Of a stretch of DNA of 56,165 nt, positions 7,842 through 15,616 are shown one piece after another. The DNA is from an uncultured Clostridia bacterium (lineage in GTDB: Bacteria; Bacillota; Clostridia; Christensenellales; Borkfalkiaceae): contig CANQWX010000010.1 in NCBI GenBank assembly GCA_947627665.1, forward strand, positions 1 through 56,165, read 5' to 3'. The notes beneath the pieces are model-generated. The model saw only the letters and a list, made by a program, of their open reading frames with translations, was not told the origin of the DNA and ran no database searches. A program made the position numbers and the translations under genes. Within the stretch, counting starts at the first letter, position 1, and each line of letters begins with the position of its first letter.

Positions 7842-8186
7842 ATGTTTTGTAAAAACTGCGGAAAAGAAATCGACGACAAAGCGGCAATTTGCATTTACTG
7901 CGGTGTTCCGACGTCCGAAAGCGAAAAACCGCGACAGCAGGAAGCAACGAATATTTGGGCGATCGTCGGGTTTATCCTCTCTTTCTTTATCTCGGTCGCA
8001 GGTTTGGTCTGCTCGATCATCGGTTATAAACACGCGCCCGAATTCGGCGGCAATGGCAAAGGGTTCGCGCTTGCGGGGATCATCATCAGCGCAACTTCAA
8101 TGGCGGTCACGTTTCTCGGTTTGATCCTGTCGTTCGTTTTCCTCGGTGGAATCGGCGCCGCGATCGGTTCCGCAATAGGCGTCTAA
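7842..8186 (+). CDS. Zinc-ribbon, DUF4190-like membrane protein
   Basis: 114 residues. The N-terminal zinc ribbon is FCKNCGKEI...ICIYCG (two CxxC pairs, residues 2-20). A short polar linker is followed by hydrophobic segments WAIVGFILSFFISVAGLVCS and GIIISATSMAVTFLGLILSFVF, resembling small Firmicutes DUF4190 proteins. ATG 7842 is preferred over the ATG at 7785 because AAGGAG lies eight bases upstream; the longer start would also overlap the -35 box. Function unknown. The terminator at 8207 follows. Confidence 0.75.
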   Translation: MFCKNCGKEIDDKAAICIYCGVPTSESEKPRQQEATNIWAIVGFILSFFISVAGLVCSIIGYKHAPEFGGNGKGFALAGIIISATSMAVTFLGLILSFVFLGGIGAAIGSAIGV

Positions 8187-8206
8187 CTTCCCCCCCTATT
8201 TACACA

Positions 8207-8241
8207 GCCGCGCGGCGCTTGAAAATCAAGCGCCGCGCGGC
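8207..8241. terminator. Bidirectional intrinsic terminator
   Basis: A perfect 15-bp stem, GCCGCGCGGCGCTTG / CAAGCGCCGCGCGGC, with an AAAAT loop and ATTCATTTTC after it. It sits between convergent genes (zinc-ribbon protein and recG). Confidence 0.85.
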
Positions 8242-8249
8242 ATTCATTT

Positions 8250-10253
8250 TCAATTCAATACCACATCTTTCAGGCTGTCGTACTTTTTTATGGCGGCATC
8301 TTTGATCTCCTCGAAGTTCAGCCGCCGTTCAAATGCCTCGTCCGAGAGTTTTTTCGCCGCAAAGATCACATCGGTGGAGTAGCGCAGATTTTTGATATCG
8401 TTCAAAAATTTCCCGCTCTGGCGGGTGCCGAAGAAGTCGCCGCTGCCGCGAAGCTCCAAATCCTTTTCCGCAAGTTTGAAGCCGTCCGTCGTTGTTTTTA
8501 ATATATTCAACCGTTCCAAGGCGGTTTCGCTCTCACTGCCGACGAGCAGGAAGCAATAGCTCTTGTCGCTCCCCCGCCCCACTCGGCCGCGGAGCTGGTG
8601 CAGCTGCGAAAGCCCGAACCGCTCCGCATTATACACCACCATGATGGTGGCGTTCGGCACATCGACGCCCACCTCGATGACGGTCGTGGAAACAAGGCAA
8701 TCATATTCCTTGTTCTTGAACGCCGTCATGATCTCTGCCTTTTCCTTCTCTTTCATTTTCCCGTGGAGAAGCGCAAAGCGCACGTCGAAAAGCTTCCCCT
8801 TTAATTCCTCGTAAAGCTCGGTGACGGAAGTCACCTGCCCCTCGTCATCGTCGATCTTGGCGCAGACGAAATACGCCTGTTTGCCCGCCTTGGTTTCACG
8901 GCGGATATAGGCGAGCATGTCCTCGTACTTGTAAGCGGGAATGACCGACGTGGAGATCTCCTGCCGCTCCTTGGGCTTATCGGGGATGGTAGTGATGTCG
9001 AGGTCGCCGTAAAAGATCAGCGACAGGGTGCGCGGAATGGGCGTTGCGGACATGACGAGCACGTCTGCCCCGCTCCCCTTTTCGCTCAGCATGTTGCGCT
9101 GGGATACGCCGAAACGGTGCTGTTCGTCGCAAACGCAAAAGGCGAGGTCGCGGAAAAGAACGTCCTCTTGCAAGACGGCATGCGTGCCGCAGAGAATGTC
9201 GATCTCCCCCGAAGCGAGCGCCGCCTTGATTTCCCGTTTTTCCTTTGCGGTGGAACCGCCCGCAAGATAGGCAACGCGGTAATCGGGGAAGATCTTGCAC
9301 AAGACTTGATAGTTTTGCGCCGCGAGCACTTCCGTCGGGGAGAGATAGACGGCTTGGAAACCGCTCTTGACTGCCATAAAGATGCCCGTCAACGCGACAG
9401 CGGTCTTGCCGCTTCCCACATCCCCCTGCAAGAGGCGGTTCATGCGGACGGGGGAGGTCAAATTGTCGTAGATCGCCCGCACCGCGCCCTGCTGCCCTGC
9501 CGTGAACGTGAACGGGAAGCGCTTTTCGAACGCGGCCACCTCCCGTTCGGTGACGGTATAGCGGTGGATGCGCGCCTCGTTTTTATCCCCTTTGATGAGC
9601 TTAAAGGCGGATATGAGGGTAAAGTACTCCTCCAGGGCGATGCGCTCGGAGGCGTTGGAGAGCCGCGTCTGCGATTCGGGCCTATGCACGTCGAAATAGG
9701 CCTGCCGCAGCGGAGAGAGTTTGTATTTGCGGATGAGTTCCTCGGGAATGACGGTATGGATCGGCTCCGTTTTGAGGGCGTTTGCGATGCACTCCCGCAA
9801 AACCCGCTGGGTGAGCGCCCCGCGCAGAGGATAGACGGGCACCAGCCCCTTCAGGCGGTCGTTCCTTTCGAGAGGTTCGAAAGAGGGATTGACGAGGGAA
9901 ATGCGGTCGTAATAGTTCTGCACTCTCCCGTAAAAGAGATATTCGCCCGGTTTGAGCTTTTGGGCGATGTAGGGCATGTTGAACCAGACGGCGGTAAAGT
10001 TATCTCCCCCCTGCTCGAGGAGGGCGCGTACCATTTTCGTCCTTCCCGTATAACGGACGGGTTCCACCGAAACAAGGGTGCAGGCAAGGAGCGCCATGTC
10101 GTTGTGATAGACTTCGCGGACGGACGCGCGGTTCGTCATGTCGAGATAGGTGCGCGGAAAATAGCGGACAAGCTCCGCCGTATCGGTGATGTTGAGTTTT
10201 GCGAAGTCCTTGGCGCGCTTCTCGGAAACGCCGCGCAGAAGAGTAAGCTTCAT
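8250..10253 (-). CDS. recG: ATP-dependent DNA helicase RecG
   Basis: 667 residues, the normal length. RecG regresses stalled replication forks and branch-migrates Holliday junctions. An N-terminal wedge/OB domain (about 1-230) precedes the helicase. Walker A GDVGSGKT is near residue 280, the DEQHRFGVSQR box near 376, SATPIPRTL near 400, and LHGKMKEKEK and QLRGRVGRG in the second RecA lobe. The C-terminal GDFFGTRQSG is diagnostic of RecG. GGAAAGAT precedes the ATG. It lies 61 bp after fakA on the same strand, in the usual Firmicutes order fakA-recG, with a possible terminator between them. Confidence 0.97.
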   Translation of the reverse strand: MKLTLLRGVSEKRAKDFAKLNITDTAELVRYFPRTYLDMTNRASVREVYHNDMALLACTLVSVEPVRYTGRTKMVRALLEQGGDNFTAVWFNMPYIAQKLKPGEYLFYGRVQNYYDRISLVNPSFEPLERNDRLKGLVPVYPLRGALTQRVLRECIANALKTEPIHTVIPEELIRKYKLSPLRQAYFDVHRPESQTRLSNASERIALEEYFTLISAFKLIKGDKNEARIHRYTVTEREVAAFEKRFPFTFTAGQQGAVRAIYDNLTSPVRMNRLLQGDVGSGKTAVALTGIFMAVKSGFQAVYLSPTEVLAAQNYQVLCKIFPDYRVAYLAGGSTAKEKREIKAALASGEIDILCGTHAVLQEDVLFRDLAFCVCDEQHRFGVSQRNMLSEKGSGADVLVMSATPIPRTLSLIFYGDLDITTIPDKPKERQEISTSVIPAYKYEDMLAYIRRETKAGKQAYFVCAKIDDDEGQVTSVTELYEELKGKLFDVRFALLHGKMKEKEKAEIMTAFKNKEYDCLVSTTVIEVGVDVPNATIMVVYNAERFGLSQLHQLRGRVGRGSDKSYCFLLVGSESETALERLNILKTTTDGFKLAEKDLELRGSGDFFGTRQSGKFLNDIKNLRYSTDVIFAAKKLSDEAFERRLNFEEIKDAAIKKYDSLKDVVLN

Positions 10254-10291
10254 ATCTTTCCGTTGCGCTGCAAAAATAAAGAATAAATTTT

Positions 10292-10309
10292 AAGCGGGTT
10301 GCCCCGCTT
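10292..10309 (-). terminator. Hairpin between fakA and recG
   Basis: AAGCGGG (10292-10298) pairs with CCCGCTT (10303-10309) around a four-base loop. AT-rich flanks lie on both sides; the minus-strand tail is AAAATTTATT, a weak terminator or pause site that would reduce read-through from fakA into recG. Confidence 0.45.
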
Positions 10310-10314
10310 GATTT

Positions 10315-11967
10315 TTACTCTAACGATACCAGATAGTAGTACACGGGCTGGCCGCCGCTGTGATAATCCACATCGCAGTCGGGGAACGCCTCGCCCACCT
10401 TTGCGGCGAGCGCTGCGGCATCCTCTTCCGTGACCTCCTCGCCGTAATAGAGGGTGATGACCTCATGCTGGTCCTCTTTCAACCGGTCGAGAAGTTTGAG
10501 CACGGTTTCCTCGATATTGTCGCTCTTTGCGAGGATCTTTTTGTCGTCAAGCCCGATGATGTCCCCTTCCTTGATGTTAAAGCCATTCACGCTCGTGGTG
10601 CGGACGGCGTGGGTGACGCTTCCCGCCTTTACGTTGTCGAGCGCGTGGATCATGTTGGTCTTGTTCTCCTCCACGCTCGCTTCGGGGGAGAAGGAGAGCG
10701 CCGCCGCAAAGCCCTGCGGCACGTTGCGGGTGGGAATGACGTGAATGGTGCGGTTGTCCACCAGCGCTTTCGCCTGTTCCGCCGCGAGAATGATATTCTT
10801 ATTGTTGGGGAACACGAACACATTGTCCGCATTGATCTTTTGCACCGCCGTGGCAATGTCAGAGGCGGAGGGATTCATCGTCTGCCCGCCCGCGATCACG
10901 CGGTCCACGAACAGGTCTTTGAAAATATCCGAGATGCCGTCGCCCGTACAGATCGCAAGCATACCCTGCTCCTTCTTCTCCGCGGCGATCTTGGCTTTGA
11001 GGGCGCGGTTCTGTTCGAGCATGTTCTCGATCTTGGGACGGTCAAGCTCGCCCAGCTCGAGCGCATACGTCAGCGCCACGCCGGGGCAATTGGTATGAAC
11101 GTGCACCTTGATCATCTCGAGATCGCCGATACAGATGACGGAATCGCCGATGTTCATGAGATTTTCTCTCAATTTATCGATGTCGGCCAAGGTGGTGCTC
11201 TTTTTCAGATTGATGACAAAGAACTCGGTGCAATAGGCGAACTGGATCTCACCGAGGTCCATATTGATGATGTCGGAATTGTCACCGAAGTCGGCGTCAA
11301 GGCTCTGCGCCGCATTCGCCGCTTCCGTCTGGACTTCGGAAACGATCTCGTCCCCCATGATGGCGGCCTGAAAACCGCGCATGATGGTCATAAGTCCCAC
11401 GCCGCCCGAATCGACGACGCCCGCCTTTTTCAGGACGGGGAGCAGCTCGGGCGTTTTGGCGAGCGCCTTGTCCCCTTCCTCGATGATGGCGGGAATGAAA
11501 TTTTCGTATTCGCGGTATTTGCCCGCATTTTTCACGGCGAATTCGCTCATGAGGCGCATGACCGTGAGAATGGTGCCTTCCTTCGGGATCGCAACCGCAT
11601 TATAGGCGACCTTTGTGCCCGCTTCAAGCGCCTTTGCAAAAGCGCGGGTATCCACATCGGGCTTCCCCACGCGGAGAACGGAGCAGATGCCGCGGAAGAT
11701 CTGGGAGAGGATCACGCCCGAATTTCCGCGCGCCCCCTTTAAGGCGCCCTTGGAAACGCAGTCGCAGACCTCCATAAAATTATTGGAGGCGCTGCCCGTG
11801 AGTTCCTTTACCGCCGACTGCATGGTGAGGGACATATTGGTGCCCGTATCTCCGTCGGGCACGGGGAACACATTGAGGGCATCCACCTTCGCCCGGTTAT
11901 TGTCAAGCATTTTTGCGCCGACCAGAACCATTTTACGGAAGGTCGCGCAGTTGATAGTTTTCTGCAT
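10315..11967 (-). CDS. fakA: Fatty acid kinase catalytic subunit FakA (DAK2/YloV family)
   Basis: 550 residues. The N-terminal DhaL-like nucleotide domain carries ALNVFPVPDGDTGTNMS (residues 29-45), in which Asp residues bind Mg-ATP, and later KGARGNSGVILSQI. The central and C-terminal parts match the YloV family. FakA phosphorylates fatty acids held by FakB, feeding exogenous fatty acids into phospholipid; no fakB is visible here. RBS AAGGAG precedes ATG 11967. It sits between asp23 and recG, the common Firmicutes arrangement, and is probably cotranscribed with asp23. Confidence 0.93.
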   Translation of the reverse strand: MQKTINCATFRKMVLVGAKMLDNNRAKVDALNVFPVPDGDTGTNMSLTMQSAVKELTGSASNNFMEVCDCVSKGALKGARGNSGVILSQIFRGICSVLRVGKPDVDTRAFAKALEAGTKVAYNAVAIPKEGTILTVMRLMSEFAVKNAGKYREYENFIPAIIEEGDKALAKTPELLPVLKKAGVVDSGGVGLMTIMRGFQAAIMGDEIVSEVQTEAANAAQSLDADFGDNSDIINMDLGEIQFAYCTEFFVINLKKSTTLADIDKLRENLMNIGDSVICIGDLEMIKVHVHTNCPGVALTYALELGELDRPKIENMLEQNRALKAKIAAEKKEQGMLAICTGDGISDIFKDLFVDRVIAGGQTMNPSASDIATAVQKINADNVFVFPNNKNIILAAEQAKALVDNRTIHVIPTRNVPQGFAAALSFSPEASVEENKTNMIHALDNVKAGSVTHAVRTTSVNGFNIKEGDIIGLDDKKILAKSDNIEETVLKLLDRLKEDQHEVITLYYGEEVTEEDAAALAAKVGEAFPDCDVDYHSGGQPVYYYLVSLE

Positions 11968-12050
11968 GAGATACTCCTTGACTTCTCAGCCGATGATCAT
12001 GAAAAAAAGGGCTTGCCGCATTCGCAAATCACGGCCGCAGTCCCCTGCGG

Positions 12051-12401
12051 CTACAGCTTCAAGCCCATGACGTTGACGTTCACGGTATCTACGATCATAC
12101 CCGTGAATTTTTCAACTTTATATTTGATTGCTTCTTTCAGAGATTCGGCAACCGCCTCGATGGAAACGCCGTATTTGATGAGAACATATACATCGATAAA
12201 AATACGGTTTCCCTGCGTGGTGACCTTAACGCCCTTTCCGCCCGCGTCCTTTTTGAGCAGTTCCGCCAGGGTATCGGTAAAACGGCGCGCAACGGTGTCC
12301 ACGATGCCATAGCTTTCCATCGCGGCTTGGGACGCTACCTTAGCGATAGCGAGTTCGGAGATAGAAATTTTCCCGTAAGCGTTGCTCGTGCTGACCGACA
12401 T
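12051..12401 (-). CDS. Asp23/Gls24 family envelope-stress protein
   Basis: 116 residues from ATG 12401 (GGGAGAA six bases upstream); the frame extends seven codons further, but without a ribosome site. Family features are YGKISISELAIAKVASQAAMESYGI near the N terminus (Asp23 opening strand and helix), RIFIDVYVLIKYGVSI in the middle and VNVNVMGLKL at the end. Asp23 proteins coat the inner membrane face or act in envelope stress. It precedes fakA as in Bacillus yloU-yloV. A GC-rich dyad (GCCGCAG/CTGCGGC, 12031-12048) overlaps the end of the gene. Confidence 0.92.
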   Translation of the reverse strand: MSVSTSNAYGKISISELAIAKVASQAAMESYGIVDTVARRFTDTLAELLKKDAGGKGVKVTTQGNRIFIDVYVLIKYGVSIEAVAESLKEAIKYKVEKFTGMIVDTVNVNVMGLKL

Positions 12402-12459
12402 AGATTCTCCCGTAAACTGCAACCCAAAAAAGCGGTATTTCGGTTGCCCGCTATTACCT

Positions 12460-12488
12460 ATTCTATCCTATTATTCCTTTTTTTGCAA
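12460..12488 (-). promoter_or_regulatory. Promoter of asp23-fakA
   Basis: Minus-strand -35 TTGCAA (12488-12483) and -10 TAGAAT (12465-12460), spacing 17, about 60 bp before the asp23 start codon. Confidence 0.65.
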
Positions 12489-12548
12489 GCGTTTTATAAA
12501 TTTTTTCCCGAAAAAGCGGAATTTTTTCGAAATTGCCCTGCTTTTTAA

Positions 12549-12577
12549 TTGCATTTTTTCCGAAGAAATGCTATGAT
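12549..12577 (+). promoter_or_regulatory. rpmB promoter
   Basis: -35 TTGCAT (12549-12554) and -10 TATGAT (12572-12577), spacing 17, with a TGC extension before the -10. Confidence 0.65.
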
Positions 12578-12589
12578 ATTAACGATTTC

Positions 12590-12635
12590 CGTATGGGTCT
12601 TTCCTTGCGGAAAAAATAAGGAAAATACCTATACG
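12590..12635 (+). promoter_or_regulatory. Hairpin in the rpmB leader
   Basis: CGTAT/ATACG, GGT/ACC and TTTCCTT/AAGGAAA form a long, slightly bulged stem that ends exactly at the GGAGGTGAGG ribosome binding site (12635-12644). The position suggests control of L28 translation or mRNA stability; I do not recognise a named leader motif. Confidence 0.5.
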
Positions 12636-12646
12636 GAGGTGAGGAT

Positions 12647-12835
12647 ATGTCGAGGGTATGCAGTATCTGCGGGAAGGGCCGCACGAGCGGCAACAATGTG
12701 AGCCACTCCAATCGCAAAACGAAAAGAGCCTTCAACGTGAATGTGCAGAAGGTGACCTACAAGTCGGACGGCAAGGTAGAAACGGGTTATATCTGCGCAC
12801 GTTGCCTCAAAAGCGATAAAGTAGAGCGCGTATAA
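12647..12835 (+). CDS. rpmB: 50S ribosomal protein bL28
   Basis: 62 residues, full length. It starts [21 protein letters not shown] and contains the conserved [11 protein letters not shown]; two CxxC pairs (CSIC near 5-8, CARC near 51-54) mark the zinc-binding form. It is part of the large ribosomal subunit near the exit site. An exceptionally strong RBS (GGAGGTGAGG) precedes it. It diverges from asp23 as in other Firmicutes. In Bacillus rpmB lies beside spoVM-thiN; here 3.7 kb of accessory DNA and a dipeptidase separate them. Confidence 0.96.
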   Translation: MSRVCSICGKGRTSGNNVSHSNRKTKRAFNVNVQKVTYKSDGKVETGYICARCLKSDKVERV

Positions 12836-12846
12836 AACACAAAACC

Positions 12847-12878
12847 GAAAAAAGGACTGCCCCGCAGTCTTTTTTTTA
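12847..12878 (+). terminator. rpmB terminator
   Basis: GACTGC (12855-12860) / GCAGTC (12864-12869) with a CCC loop, an A-run before and eight or more T residues after. Confidence 0.9.
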
Positions 12879-13265
12879 TATCTTTATTTCCCTCTTCGGA
12901 GAGGGTAAAAAGACCCCCTCCTGCGGAGGGGGACTAAGGGGGTAGGCAATCACACGTCATATTGAGCGTAGTCGAAATATGACGTCACCCATTCGACTAC
13001 GCCTCGCGTTGCTCGGCTGCTCAGGGTGACGTAAATGTCATTCCGAGCGTAGTCGCCCCGCGCGCAGTTCTGTTTTTCTAAGCGCGGCACGAGCCGCAGG
13101 CGAAGTAGAAATCTCTACCGCATTCTCGGCTGCCCCTTGAGGGGGAGCTGTTGAGCGTAGCGAAACTGAGGGGGTGTTTTTGTTTACAACACCCCTTCCG
13201 TCTTGCCGCCGTTGCGGCAAGACACCCACCCCTCAAGGGGTGGGCAAGAGAGGCGCCTCCTTAGG

Positions 13266-13317
13266 AGGTGGAGCATTGCCTTCTGCCAACGATTGATAAT
13301 CGTTGGCGCAATGCGAC
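13266..13317 (+). repeat. Covarying hairpin repeat, copy 1
   Basis: Frame GGTGGAGC + stem ATTGC + inner palindrome GCCAACGAT/ATCGTTGGC + stem GCAAT + GCGACA. Copies 2 (13496) and 3 (35573) have the same frame but different, still complementary stems. Confidence 0.7.
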
Positions 13318-13495
13318 ATGAGTGAGCGCATTTGCCGCGCGAACGGTGACCAAACACGGGCTTCTACCCGTGTGAGAAATGTCACCGTAGGTGACTGAGG
13401 TGGTGTTTTCACCACACCCGCCTCGCGTTGCTCGGCACCCTCTCCTAAGGAGAGGGCTTTCCTCCACCCCCACGGAGAGGGTACCCCCTCCGAAG

Positions 13496-13552
13496 GGGTG
13501 GAGCGGCGCCGTTCTCTCAACAGCCCAGTGGGCTGTGAGGGGCGCCGCGACA
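13496..13552 (+). repeat. Covarying hairpin repeat, copy 2
   Basis: GGTGGAGC + stem GGCGCC + inner palindrome ACAGCCCA/TGGGCTGT + stem GGCGCC + GCGACA. The stem differs at most positions from copy 1 yet still pairs, and the inner palindrome matches that of copy 3. Confidence 0.7.
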
Positions 13553-13637
13553 GGAGGCGTGGCCTCGCCGACGGGGTTTTGGCGGTCCCTGCCGCCAAAA
13601 CGGATTCAGGGGGTGGGCAAGGCGCAGTGGCCGCGCC

Positions 13638-15431
13638 TTACCCTTCCCGCTTCCAATAATACCCAATGTAAGTATGCGTCAAATATTCTGCGGCTTGTGC
13701 GGGGTCTTCCAGCCCCGAAACGGTTTGCGCATTCCACATATTGCCATACTGCAACACTTTCCATCCATTCGGATTTTCAAAATGCACTTCTTTCAACCCG
13801 CTACAACCATAGAACGCCAAATCTCCAATCTCGGTCACGCTGTCGGGAATGATAATCGACGTCAACCCGCTGCAACCCATGAACGCACCTTCTCCAATTG
13901 AGATCACGCTGCTGCCGATTTTGACCGACGTCAACCCGCTACACTCTCTAAACGCCCCATTTCCAATCTTGGTCACGCTGTCGGGAATAGTAATTGAAGT
14001 CAACCCGCTGCAACCATAGAACGCACTCATTCCGATCTCGGTCACGCTCTCGGGGATGGTGACCGAAGTTAAGCCGCTACAACCACAGAACGCCAAATCT
14101 CCAATCTCGGTCACGCTGTCGGGAATGATAATCGACGTCAACCCGCTACACTCTCTAAAAGTCTGCACGCCGATTGAGGTCACGCCGCTTGGAATGTCAA
14201 TCGAAGTCAATCCACTACAACCCTCGAACGCATAACTTCCGATTGAAGTCACGCTGTTAGGAATGGTGACTGACGTTAACCCGATACATTCGCTGAACGC
14301 ATCTCTTCCGATCTCGGTCACGCTGTCGGGAATGGTGACGGAAGTCAACCAGCTACAACCCGCGAACACCCTGTATTCAATCGAGGTCACGCTGTTGGGG
14401 ATGGTGACTGAAGTCAACCCGCCACAACCCGCGAACGCCGAACTTCCGATCTCGGTCACGCTGTTAGGGATGGTGACTGAAGTCAATCCACTACAACCCG
14501 CGAACGCCGAACTTCCGATCTCGGTCACGCCGTCGGGAATGTCGATCGAAGTCAACCCGCTACAATCGCTGAACGCCCCAGGTCCAATTGAGGTCACGCC
14601 GTCGGGAATGTCGATCGAAGTCAATCCACTGCAACCCTCGAACGCACAATCCCCGATCGAGGTCACACCGCTGCCGATTTTGACCGAAGTCAACCCGCTA
14701 CATTCATAGAACGCGTAATTTCCAATCGAGGTCACGCTGTCGGGAATAGTAATTGACGTTAACCCGCTACAACCCGCGAACGCCGAACTTCCGATCTCGG
14801 TCATGCTGTCGGGAATAGTAATTGACGTTAACCCGCTACAACCCGCGAACGCCCCTACTCCAATCTCGGTCACACTGTCGGGAATGGTAATTAAAGTCAA
14901 CCCGCTGCATCCCGCAAATGCTGCATCTCCGATCGAGGTCACGCTGTCGGGAATGGTGACCGAAGTCAGTCCGCTACAATTATAGAATACTAATTCTCCA
15001 ATCGAGGTCACGGGCTTACCTTCATAGTTGTTTGTGATGGTGAGGTCGGTATCCGTGCATTCACCGATACCCGAAACTTCATATTCCTTATCGTCATTGA
15101 TAAGCGTATACTCGAGTCCGAGGCTTGCCTTTGTCCCGCAAACCTTGCAGGCCATATTCTCAAAATCATGTCCCGCATACGGAAGAGCTTCCGTTTCCTT
15201 TTCCCCGCAGGCACAGGAACGCTCTTTTACGCCCATTTCTTTACAGGTCGCTACCTTCGTCACTTTCCATTCGCCATAGGAATGCACATGGGGAGTAGGC
15301 GCATTCCCTTGTTCGCCGCCACTCGGATTCTTGCCCGTATTGTCGGTTTCTTCCCCGCATGCCGCAAAGCCGAACGTCATGCAAAGCGTTGCTACGATCG
15401 CCAAAAGGACGACCAAAAAGTTGTGTTTCAT
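13638..15431 (-). CDS. BspA-like leucine-rich-repeat surface lipoprotein
   Basis: 597 residues. Signal peptide with a lipobox-like FAAC (Cys near 25), so the protein is probably lipid-anchored outside the membrane. A Cys/His-rich segment (about 47-99: HVHSYGEWK, CACGEKE, CKVCG) looks like a zinc-ribbon-type extracellular module. Then come 17 consecutive 23-residue repeats of the LRR_5/BspA type, consensus SGLTSVTIPDSVTSIGxxAF, with little length variation, followed by a short unique tail. Such proteins often mediate adhesion to host cells or other bacteria. RBS AAAGGAG. It lies behind a leader with a terminator 33 bp before the ATG. The repeat DNA could recombine, so copy number may vary between strains. 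Confidence 0.9.
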   Translation of the reverse strand: MKHNFLVVLLAIVATLCMTFGFAACGEETDNTGKNPSGGEQGNAPTPHVHSYGEWKVTKVATCKEMGVKERSCACGEKETEALPYAGHDFENMACKVCGTKASLGLEYTLINDDKEYEVSGIGECTDTDLTITNNYEGKPVTSIGELVFYNCSGLTSVTIPDSVTSIGDAAFAGCSGLTLITIPDSVTEIGVGAFAGCSGLTSITIPDSMTEIGSSAFAGCSGLTSITIPDSVTSIGNYAFYECSGLTSVKIGSGVTSIGDCAFEGCSGLTSIDIPDGVTSIGPGAFSDCSGLTSIDIPDGVTEIGSSAFAGCSGLTSVTIPNSVTEIGSSAFAGCGGLTSVTIPNSVTSIEYRVFAGCSWLTSVTIPDSVTEIGRDAFSECIGLTSVTIPNSVTSIGSYAFEGCSGLTSIDIPSGVTSIGVQTFRECSGLTSIIIPDSVTEIGDLAFCGCSGLTSVTIPESVTEIGMSAFYGCSGLTSITIPDSVTKIGNGAFRECSGLTSVKIGSSVISIGEGAFMGCSGLTSIIIPDSVTEIGDLAFYGCSGLKEVHFENPNGWKVLQYGNMWNAQTVSGLEDPAQAAEYLTHTYIGYYWKREG

Positions 15432-15458
15432 AAGTTCTATCTCCTTTTTGTTTTTCCA

Positions 15459-15490
15459 TAAAAAAGTGTGTCTTCAACCGAAGACACACT
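15459..15490 (-). terminator. Intrinsic terminator just before the LRR gene
   Basis: On the minus strand AGTGTGTCTTC pairs with GAAGACACACT (11 bp) around a four-base loop and is followed by TTTTTT, 33 bp before the LRR start codon and downstream of that gene's own promoter. It therefore looks like an attenuator. Confidence 0.8.
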
Positions 15491-15611
15491 GCGTTGGTAT
15501 CCCCGATTGTTGTCACACAAACTTCCAACCACTTATTGAGTATGGGGAATAAAGAGATACGCAAAGCCAAGTTTGCGCCCCTACCCAATAAGTTATTCCG
15601 TTTGTGTGACG
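15491..15611 (-). promoter_or_regulatory. Structured leader of the LRR gene
   Basis: Nested dyads: outer GTCACACAAAC / GTTTGTGTGAC (15512-15522 with 15600-15610), middle CTTATTG / CAATAAG (15532-15538 with 15586-15592), inner CGCAAA / TTTGCG (15560-15565 with 15572-15577). Between promoter and terminator this is the layout of a riboswitch or attenuator. I tried the consensus of several known riboswitches from memory and none fits. It could instead be an inserted palindromic repeat. Confidence 0.5.
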
Positions 15612-15616
15612 CAATC

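Larger units (their letters stand above)
12880..13637. repeat. Chain of GC-rich palindromes, no gene
   Basis: Nearly the whole 758 bp between rpmB and the LRR gene is a succession of inverted repeats. Examples: CGTCATATT/AATATGACG (12954-12983), GTCACCC/GGGTGAC (12984-13030), GTCTTGCCGC/GCGGCAAGAC (13200-13223), GGTGAC around CACGGG/CCCGTG (13345-13386), CCCTCTCC/GGAGAGGG (13438-13456), TTTTGGCGG/CCGCCAAAA (13577-13600). Phrases such as GAGCGTAGTCG and CGCGTTGCTCGG recur. ORFs here are repeat shadows. Such chains are typical of REP-like or structured intergenic repeats; I cannot name the family. Confidence 0.8.

Noticed and set aside
9117-10286. 389-residue ORF on the plus strand opposite recG
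   Set aside because: Its sequence has no family features, while RecG on the other strand has every helicase motif. It is a shadow produced by the GC-rich third positions. The same applies to the long plus-strand ORFs at 10360-11742, 23584-24666, 29364-30632 and 49151-50521.
13391-13852. ORFs across the palindrome region (13038-13852)
   Set aside because: They are translations of repeated palindromes, lack ribosome sites and run into the LRR gene antisense.
13808-15005. CRISPR-like or satellite array inside the LRR gene
   Set aside because: The 69-bp periodicity is coding (23 residues) with third-position variation, so it is a protein repeat.
15491-15611. A known riboswitch (cyclic di-GMP, purine, SAM and others)
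   Set aside because: The nested stems do not carry the conserved loop sequences of any class I could recall, so only a generic leader is called.
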